A stretch of 31,582 nt of DNA from a virus. This document shows, in pieces, positions 9,001 to 17,700 of the stretch. The DNA lies in the IMG/VR virus record IMGVR_UViG_3300018876_001937, positions 1 through 31,582 of that record; one strand, given 5' to 3'. The position numbers and the translations under genes are program-made. How positions within the stretch are numbered: the stretch's first letter is position 1; every line of letters starts with the position of its first letter. A model generated the notes under the pieces. The model did no database searches and was not told the origin of the DNA. It saw only the letters and a list, made by a program, of their open reading frames with translations.

Positions 9001-11677
9001 AGGTGCAGGCGGATACCAAAACATAGGTAATAACGCTCAGTTTGGTGATGAAACTACATTAACACTAGCAACAAATAGTGATTTTGAAGAGGCTGATATT
9101 CTTGGGTTACGATTAATTATTACTTCAGGTAAAGGTGCAGGACAGTATGGTTATGTAACTGGCTACAACAACATTAATCAAAAAGCAACAGTAGCAAGAG
9201 AATCAGACGGGCAGCCTGGTTGGGATCATATTATTCCAGGATTTCCAAGTCAGCCAGCACTATTTACTGACAACACATACAGATTAGAGCCTAGACCAAT
9301 TTTCCAACATCCTGGCTTCGAACAAGAAGTTGTAGACTTAGCAGGTGCATCTCCCTGGACATCAATTGCTTATGGCGAAACAGAAGAAGAATACCAAGGT
9401 GTTACAGGAACTGGCGGCGGAGACAATGTAATTGAAGATGCAACATTTGATGTAACTAAATTAGGAAGAAAATATGTTGCAAGTATAGTCAGCATTGGAG
9501 CAGGATATACTGTAGGAGCAACTATTACTATTCCAGGTGACGAACTAGGTGGTGCAACACCTGAAAACGATTGTTATCTAGAAGTTGCAGGGGTGTCTGA
9601 AGATAGTACAAACACTCTTACAGCAGTATCAGTAACAGGAATTGCACAAAGCGGAAGATTTGTGTTATTACCTAGCTCTAGCACTGACAGTAGTTACAGT
9701 ATTGACGGAACTAATTGGACACAAGAAACTCTACCACAAGGCGGAGATTGGAGAGCACTAGCAGCAGGATCAAATAGATTTGCGGCAGTTGCATATAATT
9801 CTGGAATTGGACTTTATTCTAAAAACGGTATAAATTGGACAGCGGTATCACTTCCTGTAGATAGTACATGGACTGATATGGCATACGGTAAATCACTTGT
9901 AGGTAACGGAGACTATGGAGTATTCCTTGCAGTATCTGAAACAGCCGATAAAGGAATTTATAGTATTGACGGTGGAGCAAGTTGGACGGAAACTGAATTA
10001 CCAAACATAGGAGATTCAACATTTAACAAATGGAAATCTGTAGCGTACGGTAAAGGAAAGTTTGTTGCTATTTGTGATACAGGAAACTTTGCTGCAATAG
10101 GTGAATACAACGCACTTACAGATACTTGGACATGGAATGCAGAAATTATGGATGTGATTGATGACTCTGCTACAAAAGAATGGACATCAATTACATACGG
10201 AAATAACAGATGGGTTGCTATTTCAACAACAGGTGATCTTTCATATAGTTATAATAGTGTTACTTGGTACGGCGGAACAATGCCTACACAAGATGGTTCA
10301 ACCGCACACTATTGGAAAAAAATAGCATACGGACAAGGAGTTTTCTTTGCTGTAGGTGATAACGGATTAAGACCTATCTCAGGTGATGTTCCTGCTGATT
10401 TGACAACACAATTTGCAGCAACATCAGAAGATTGTGTAACTTGGACTACTAGAACATTAACAAATAAATTAGAATGGGATACTGTTGGTTTTGGTAATCC
10501 AGATATAACACTTACTGACTCTACTACATTTTCAAATAGTACAGGTACATGGATTGTTGTTCCTAAGAATAGTAGCCAGGGAGAAAAAATACTAACTGGA
10601 TGTAGAGCAAAAGGAAGAGTAATTGTTGAATCAAGAAACATTAACGAAATTAGAATGTGGGAACCAGGCAGTGGATATGAAACTTTCCAACCTACACTAA
10701 CGTTTGTTGATCCTAACAACACAGTAGATGCATATGCTGAGATAAGGATTGCTGATAGAGTACTTGCACAACCAGGATGGGTAAACAGAGGTTCGGGTTA
10801 TAGAACATCAAGTACACAAGTTACTGTGCTTGGAGATGGTTTTGCAGATAACATACCTTCAGGACAATTTGTAACAATATCAGGTATAGTTGGACCTGTA
10901 CCAGGACCTGGTACACAATTAAGATTTAGAGGTGCAACTGAATTCTATACTACACAGACTGAAGAATTACTAGATGAAGATGCAAAAGGAAACAAAACTG
11001 TAAGATTTAGAATAACACCTAAACTAACTTTAGATGATTTCCTTGAACATACATCACAAGTAGAAATTAGACAAAGATATTCACAGGTTAGAATCACAGG
11101 ACATGATTTCCTTGATGTCGGAACAGGAAACTTTGAACAAACTAATTATCCAACATTGTATCAAGCAGCAACTTTTGTTTATGCTCCGGAAAACGAAGTT
11201 TATGAAAACAACGGTGGTAGAGTATTCTACACATCCACAGACCAAAACGGTAACTTCCGTTGCGGAGAATTGTTTGCTGTTGAACAGGCAACTGGTATTG
11301 TTACTATTAGTGCTGACTTCTTCGACTTTGGCGGACTAACAGAATTAGCACTTGGCGGTGTTAGACTAGGTGGATCAGGGGCAGTTGTTAGAGAATTTTC
11401 AACTGATCCTTTATTTTCACAGGACAGTAACAATGTAGTGCCTACGCAAAGAGCAATTAAATCTTATTTACAAAATAGATTGAATGTTGGTGGTTCGGAT
11501 TTATTGACAGCGAGCTTTATTGCTGGTACTGTTAAGGTAGGTCCAGATGCTATTGGTAACGTAGCAAGTTTAGAAAACTTATTTAGACAACGTGCTGATT
11601 TTGAAGGACCAAATGCTGGAATATCAGGCAGCATATTAGCACAAACAATGTTTATGAACTCATTTGGAATTGAGTAG
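6080..11677 (+). CDS. giant multidomain tail fibre/spike protein 1
   Basis: A 1865-residue virion protein. Seven repeats of about 50 residues start near 9, 75, 126, 189, 238, 295 and 350, with the pattern W...T-x-Y-x-x-G-D-(V/I)-V-x-Y-x-G-x-x-Y...H-T-S, like family 5/12 carbohydrate-binding modules. A linker (PIGGENQILVVDD) and YVDKNTG...PYKSLRYALD follow, typical of pectin-lyase-like fibres. The beta-helix core lies at about 794-890 (VTTFGTNCVGQKIDGALHAG; NGNSSYGDFGAVADG). Residues about 1194-1475 form an Asp-box propeller (SIDGTNWT, SIDGGASWT). The end (about 1666-1850) has RYSQVRITGHDFLDVGTG, TSTDQNGNFRCGELF and PTQRAIKSYL, conserved in its neighbour at 11735. No catalytic residues of a depolymerase could be assigned. 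I infer a host-glycan-binding fibre. Confidence 0.85.
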   Translation: MAEFKISRLRYTWRSGWVTAIVYNRDDVVRYGGQTWVCVRQHTASAFQTDQEYLADPQDSEFTPAWRKMTDGVAWRGNWQTATLYNPGDITLYGGKLYLAVTSHTSGSTFAANADKWAEYADAYNWANVWTPTTRYGVGDVVRYNGNTYKCIIEHTSGTNDDGTEIGNNDGDDDSTLENWEILHEGIEYVGSWSDATRYRPNDLVKYGGSILRVTKGHTSGEVITDNCFITEFPGFNFYNNWSGETYYAIGDIVKHGGYIYIATRNSNGVNPSASFAPQFPQDTSWTILHKAARIRGQYSESTAYLTGDLVRRGGNLYLALADTDVAQGDSSLAFLDNSQWEIIIPGIAWRNSWASGEDYSVGDIVLYRGNAYKCNFNHDANTFNYPGDNGEGFYYWDLLSQAGDNVALSAEGDLLTFGFQRAGDLSTIGTTSLPIGGENQILVVDDANFVEYKTFGIANKFIYVDKNTGVDDRTTNRGFDPQKPYKSLRYALDRIMMMDDYSNISVQMGTGLYEEVLPLRVPANVAVLGTELRSTSITASKPVAELAGDLSSHYTALSYLATIIPSVMTNIAITPSTSNTVAQNTNATLKGEVYDVDIATGEDLTYEPVLAPDAPDNVVDLITDIRSYLDYHIAGTGAEVTVTGSNTIQNHTVGENWAWYNSRQILEANRDFLIAEVIAYLTDNAIAYNSNYLQDMISRYVDGFIMDTRYSGNYSSLIEARYYRRLVQGSEREDMFYVRDATGVRNLTTKGLNGDLNPVGVNELYRRPTGGSFVSLDPGWGVDDESVWIKTRSPYIQNVTTFGTNCVGQKIDGALHAGGNKSIVSNDFTQVCSDGIGAWILNNGRGELVSVFTYYAQIGMFAEKGGVIRATNGNSSYGDFGAVADGNDPTETPAFAEVDNRTEQATIGIAFAGEVNDEILALEYRNAGQEYTNATYQFAGAGTNAEAVFEETRDGGIYQALVKNRPGDSGGTPGAGGYQNIGNNAQFGDETTLTLATNSDFEEADILGLRLIITSGKGAGQYGYVTGYNNINQKATVARESDGQPGWDHIIPGFPSQPALFTDNTYRLEPRPIFQHPGFEQEVVDLAGASPWTSIAYGETEEEYQGVTGTGGGDNVIEDATFDVTKLGRKYVASIVSIGAGYTVGATITIPGDELGGATPENDCYLEVAGVSEDSTNTLTAVSVTGIAQSGRFVLLPSSSTDSSYSIDGTNWTQETLPQGGDWRALAAGSNRFAAVAYNSGIGLYSKNGINWTAVSLPVDSTWTDMAYGKSLVGNGDYGVFLAVSETADKGIYSIDGGASWTETELPNIGDSTFNKWKSVAYGKGKFVAICDTGNFAAIGEYNALTDTWTWNAEIMDVIDDSATKEWTSITYGNNRWVAISTTGDLSYSYNSVTWYGGTMPTQDGSTAHYWKKIAYGQGVFFAVGDNGLRPISGDVPADLTTQFAATSEDCVTWTTRTLTNKLEWDTVGFGNPDITLTDSTTFSNSTGTWIVVPKNSSQGEKILTGCRAKGRVIVESRNINEIRMWEPGSGYETFQPTLTFVDPNNTVDAYAEIRIADRVLAQPGWVNRGSGYRTSSTQVTVLGDGFADNIPSGQFVTISGIVGPVPGPGTQLRFRGATEFYTTQTEELLDEDAKGNKTVRFRITPKLTLDDFLEHTSQVEIRQRYSQVRITGHDFLDVGTGNFEQTNYPTLYQAATFVYAPENEVYENNGGRVFYTSTDQNGNFRCGELFAVEQATGIVTISADFFDFGGLTELALGGVRLGGSGAVVREFSTDPLFSQDSNNVVPTQRAIKSYLQNRLNVGGSDLLTASFIAGTVKVGPDAIGNVASLENLFRQRADFEGPNAGISGSILAQTMFMNSFGIE
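6104..7273 (+). repeat. seven carbohydrate-binding-like repeats in giant protein 1
   Basis: The repeat units encode a conserved core Y-x-x-G-D-(V/I/L)-V-(R/K)-Y-G-G-x-x-Y, often followed by H-T-S-G. Copies 5-7 have lost the H-T-S motif. Spacing varies from about 49 to 66 residues. The core resembles chitin-binding (CBM5/12) modules with exposed Trp and Tyr. Repeats of this type at a fibre N-terminus may bind glycan or serve as a stacked shaft. Confidence 0.7.
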
Positions 11678-11734
11678 TGAGGAACGGTATAATGATGCAT
11701 ATTGATAAATACATAACAACAATGGAAGCAAAAA
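11678..11734 (+). promoter_or_regulatory. intergenic region with candidate late promoter GATAAATA
   Basis: GATAAATA at 11704-11711 matches the T4 late octamer at seven of eight positions. The 11-mer TGATAAATACA (11703-11713) recurs exactly at 30595-30605 before the next fibre gene. The predicted transcript start is about 11717, followed by GGAAG (11724-11728) and the ATG at 11735. This gives a short leader with a correctly placed ribosome site. TATAAT at 11688-11693 could be a host-type -10 box, but I see no convincing -35. Confidence 0.5.
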
Positions 11735-14700
11735 ATGGCAGAGTTTAAATTAGGTAGAATTAGATTTGTCTGGAAGGGCGACTGGACAGGTTCAACGCAA
11801 TATTACATTGACGATGTAGTAAAATACGGTGGAAAAACTTATATTTGTGCTGTAGGACATACATCTGACAACAATTTTTACACAGACTTAGACTTTGTTC
11901 CAAGTAAATGGAACCAGATGAGTGACGGACAACGTTGGAGAGACGAATGGTCTGTAAGCACATCGTACGCACTAAATGATGTTGTTAGATATGGAGGCAG
12001 TTTATACATTGCAAACACTGCTCATACTTCTAATAGTGCAGCATCATCAGGATCTTCCGGAGTTGAAACAAGCACAGGATTAGAAGCCGATCAAGCCAAA
12101 TGGGATTTATATGCAGAAGGATTAGACTGGAAAGCAGATTGGGCAATATCAACTAGATACCTAGTTGGTGATTTGGTAAGATATGGCGGTTATACATATA
12201 GATGTAAAACAGGACATACGTCAACAGCAGATGCAGCACTAGGACAAGAAGCCGATACAGCATATTGGGATACTTTTAACACAGGTATTGACTACAAAGG
12301 CGCATGGGCACAAGCAACAAGATACAAAGCAAATGATGTTGTAAAACAGGGAGCCGGTTTATGGGTTGTACCTGCAGGTGAACATCACACATCAACAGCA
12401 GATTTTGCTGCTGACGTGGCAGCAGGATCATGGAATCAATTTGTAGAAGGTTTAGAATTTGAAGATACATGGAGCATCAGTACACCATATCAAAATGGTG
12501 ATATAGTAAGATACGGTGGTAACCAATATGTTTCAAAATCAACACACACAGGAACAGTTCCAACTGCTTCTGGAAATACAGATTGGGATCTATTTGCAGA
12601 AAACTATACATTCTCAAATGATTGGGCAATTGGTACAAGTTACAAAATTGGTGAAGTAGTAAGATTAAACGGATTTACATATAGAGCTAAAATAGATAGT
12701 TCATCTATAACAGCAACAGTATCAGAAACAGCAGCAGGAACAAACATATTTACTGCTGACGATACAACAGGTATGGTTGCAAACATGGCAATTCAATTGT
12801 CAGGTACTACATTTGGAAATGTATTTACAAGTGCAACTTACTATATTAAAACAGTAGACAGCGGAACAGAATTTACGATTTCAACTACACCTGGCGGAAC
12901 AGTATTTACACCTACGTCAGCAACAGGTACAATGACTGCTACAGTAGCAGCACTACCAGGAAACGCAACTTATTGGGATCAACTTAACGAAGGATTAAAC
13001 TGGACAGGCACATGGACTGATGACAGAGAATACTTCAAAGGCGATTTGGTCAGATTTGGTGCAAACAATTATGTTTGTATTCAAAATCATAGATCAGAAG
13101 CAGACGATGGATCTACTATAGGCGCAGAAGGTGGCGGAGCAGATAATTCAAGACCAGATCAAGATGTAACAGGTAGTTACTGGAATGCGTTTACCGTTGG
13201 TAGCGATATAGATGTACTAAGTGCAACAGGAGATCTTGTTTACTATTCAGGAGCAGGACCTGCTAGATTACCAATTGGTACAGAAGGACAAGTATTAGTT
13301 TCAAGCGGAACACTACCTGAATGGAGAACACTAGGTGCAACAGATCAAGTTTATTATGTTGCTCCTCATGGTACAGACGGACCTGCACCAACATACGGAA
13401 GAACTGTAGATAAACCATTCAAGTCAATCAGATATGCATGTGAACAAGTAGAAAACGGACCAAGAAATCCTAACGCACAGTATCTATTAGAAAGAAATAG
13501 AATATTTTTACAAAGAGAAACTTCTAGTTACATAGAGTATCAAGTAGCAAATGCAACACCAGGAAGTATCTGGGAAAATTTTGACTTTGATGAATATAAA
13601 TGTGAAAGAGATGTTGGATTTATTATTGACAGACTTATCTGGGATATTGGACACGGCGGAAATTTAAAAGTACGTGCAGCAGCGTTATCTTTTGTAAACG
13701 GATTTAGTGCAGACGGTGAATTTTCAGACCCATCAGAAGATAAAGTATATGGTGGAGCAGGATTGGCTGCAGAGGCAGAACAATCTGTTGCTGCATACGG
13801 ACATTTAGAAACAATAATTAATAGTGTTTTGAATAACACTGCACCGGCAACAGCGTACCAAGACAGCAATGACTCAACAGCGGTAGCAGCACAGTACATT
13901 GATACTAACTACACTACAGAAGCAGGAGTATCGGCTACAATCGCTACGCTAATGAAAATTGTTACTGATACAATTACAGCAGGCGACACAAGTGCTATTC
14001 CTACAAGATTAGTACCTAATGTTACAATTAACGTTAAGTCAGGTAGATACAAAGAGATATTACCTATTATTGTTCCTGCAGAAACAGTTATATTAGGCGA
14101 CGAGGTTCGTTCAACAAATGTTGCAGCACAACAAGAAGCAGATAGTAATACAGATGTTACTGATTCTTATTATTCTATAGAAACTTTAAAACATATTAAA
14201 GGATTTATTGGTAATGTTGTTGACGGTACATCAGTTACTCCTACTACAGGAAATACAACTTCACAAGATCAAACATGGCCTTTAGCAGATGACGCTGAAA
14301 CTGCAGGAATTACATCAAAATTAGTTGATGTGATAGCAGAGCAAATTGATTTTAAACTTGGTGTAAAACATACAACCAACTTAACAGAGCCAACAGGTTA
14401 TAATTCATCTTACTTGTCAGGATATGGTACTGCTAAGAAAAATATTGAGTACAACAAAAAATTCTTACAAGAAGAAGTTATACAGTATATTACAAATAAC
14501 TTTCCTACACTAAAATATAGTAAGACAAAGTGTAGACAAGATGTTGGATATATTGTTGACGCATTTAGTTATGATTTAACATATGGTGGAAACTATCAAA
14601 TACTTAATGCAGCAAAAGCATATTGGGATGGAAATAGTTCTACAAGTGCATTAAATAGCAATGCAGTTACACAAACAATTTCAGCATATAACTATTTGAA

Positions 14701-17700
14701 AGAATTGTTAGCAAAAGTTGCTAGAAGTACAACTATTACAGGTTTACAAAGTACAATTCCACAATACATGAATGCAGATGCTGGTGCATCTGTTGCAACA
14801 GTTATTGAAAATAACTTTGATATTATTCTTAACACACTTGCTGGAGATTCAACAGGAGCAGACTTACCGTTTGTTACTGTAACTACAACAGCATCAAATG
14901 TTATAACAACAAGTGCAGCACACAATTTACAAGTTGGTGATGCATTTATTCCATTAGAAGCGTCTAATAACTTAGTAAAAGATACAAAGTATTGGATTAT
15001 AAGCACACCAGCCGCTAACACATTTACAGTTAGTGAAACATTTGGTGGTAGTGTGTTTACATTAACAGACGCAACTGGTTTAAGTGTACCTGCACACGTA
15101 GAAAACTATCCAGCAGTAACGAATGCTGTAAGTTCAACTACAGCACTTATCACCGCTGCAGAGACCTTAGATGCGCAGCAAGAGGCCCTTGTAACACTGG
15201 TTGACAGTTACATTGATACTAACTATCCTACACTTGTATATGACGAGGCTAAGTGTAAAAGAGATACAAGATTAATACTTGAAGCAGTAATGTTTGACTT
15301 TATGTTAGGCGCAGGTGCAATTAATGCAGACTCAACAAATTTTGCTACACATATTGCATCATTAGCATACTTGCGTAGTACTTCAAGTGATGTTTACACT
15401 TTAGGACAAAAGACTGCAACAAGAGCTGCTTTTAAATATCTAGCAACTGTGATTGCAGGCGACACTGCAACTTACTTAAATAGTGACGCAACAGCGGCAG
15501 CAAGAGTTGCGTTGTTGATGGATAAACTAGACACAATATTCTACAGTGCAACTGATGAAGGTGACGTTTGTGCAACTGAAATTAGAAATAGAGACTACGC
15601 TAGATTAAAACTAGAAGAAAACAGAGACTTTATTAAAGCAGAAGTTGCTGCTTACATAGACGATGCATTCAGTGGCACTATAACAAACACAACAATAACA
15701 ACAGATGTTATTACTATAAGTGATACAGGTTGGTTGAAAAGAAATGCAGCAATTAAATTTACAGGTACAACCTTTGGAAATATTGTTGCAGGTACAACAT
15801 ACTATGTGTACGATGTTGTTAGTGCAACACAGTTTAAAATTGCAACTTCACGATATGCAGGTAGTGCAGTAACATTAACTACTGCATCAGGAAGTGCAAA
15901 TGTTGAAATGTTGTACGATGAAACTGCTTGTGCAAGAGATGTTGACACTTATATAGATGCACTTAAATGGGATCTGCAGTGGACTTCCAACTACAAGTCA
16001 CGATATGCTGCAAGATACTATGCAAATGCAGTTACAGGATCACAAGAAGAATATTTCTATTACTTAAGAAACGGAACTGGTGTAAGAAACCAAACACTAG
16101 ATGGCTTAAATGGCGACCTTTTACAACCAAACGAGTATGGAACATCAAGAGTGTCAGCGGGTGCATATGCATCACTTGATCCAGGTTGGGGACCAGATGA
16201 TTTCAGAGGTTGGATTATTTCACGTTCGCCTTATGTACAAAACGTTACAACATTTGGTAACGCAGCCATAGGACAAAAAATTGACGGAGCATTACACAAT
16301 GGTGGTAATGATTCAATAGTATCCAACGACTTTACACAGGTAATTTCCGACGGTATTGGTGCTTGGGTAGCAAACAATGGTAGAGCAGAGCTTGTATCAG
16401 TGTTTACTTACTACTCACACATTGGATACCTGTCAACTGAAGGTGGCAGAATTAGAGGAACCAACGGTAACAATTCTTACGGTGACTTTGGATCAGTAGC
16501 AGAAGGATTTGATAGCACAGAAACTACAGGAACATCTATAGTAGACAACAGACTTCAATTCGAAGCAACAGTAGGATCAGTAACTACAGACGGTGCAGAT
16601 AAAATTTTCACACTAGAATATAATAATGCTGGTTCAGAATATACAGAAGCAGATATGGGACTGTTTGGTGCTGGATCTGATGCGTCTTCAGAATTAGGAA
16701 AAGAAATTAGAGATGATGCAGTATTCAATGTTAGACTGCTTGACAATGTAGACGATTCAACAAATGCACCAGAAGCCGCAGGTAACTTTGGTGGATTTGG
16801 TTACATACAATCAGCAAACACTGCACAAGGTGGTACAACTACACAGATTACCATTGCTGCAACAGACAGTCAAACAAGTACAGCATACATTGGTATGAGA
16901 GTTTACCTAAACGGTGGTAATGGTATTGGACAAATAGGTATAATTGATACTTACAACTCAGGAACAAAAGTTGCTACAGTAACAAAACCTTCTACAGGAG
17001 CAGCAGGTTGGGATCATGAAATTCCAGGTACTACAATTTCAGCACCGGATGCATCAACTACATATGTAATTCAACCAAATGTTACATTTGGTGCACCACC
17101 AAGAAGCGAAACAGCAAGAACATTGGCTGCTACTACTACTTGGGCTGACTTACACTACCAAAACATTTTTGAAAATTACCTTAATACAGCACCGAATTCT
17201 ACTACAGGATCTGGTATTAATGCTACATTTGATGTTTTCAAGAAAGGTACAAAGTATGAAGTTGTTTTAAAAGCAGGTGGTACTGGTTACGGAAGATTAG
17301 AGACAGTTACTATTTTAGGTACAGCAGTTGGTGGTGCAACACCAGCAAACGATATAGTGCTTACAATAACATCTATAAACAGTAGCACTGGTGCTATAGT
17401 AGAATTTGACAAATCAGGTACATCAAACGGTGGTAAGTTTATTGCTTTACCAAGCGCAACAGGAAACGGCACAAATGTTTCCGCAGACGGTGTAACATGG
17501 ACAACAGGTGGAACACTTCCTGCAACAACTACTTGGACAGCACTTGCTGGCGGTAGAATGGATAAAGTGGTTGAAGCAACAAATTTTGTTACTGGCAGAG
17601 CATACACTATTACAGAACCTGGAGATACTCCTTGGTTCTCAATAGGTGCAAGTGCAATTTTACCAGGAACAATTTTTGAAGCAACAGGCGCAGGAACATT

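Noticed and set aside
11688-11693. TATAAT as a host sigma-70 promoter before giant protein 2
   Set aside because: The only -35-like sequence (TTGGAA with 18-base spacing) is a weak match inside the coding end. The late octamer 11 bases later is a better explanation.
11692-11748. Small frame of 18 codons (MMHIDKYITTMEAKNGRV) spanning the leader and start of giant protein 2
   Set aside because: It would cover the candidate late promoter and overlap the real start in another frame; support is only a weak GGA upstream. Too short to separate from chance.
6104-13189. CRISPR or DNA-level tandem array because of regular repeats
   Set aside because: The periodicity is at protein level with variable spacing and diverged DNA; no identical direct repeats with spacers.
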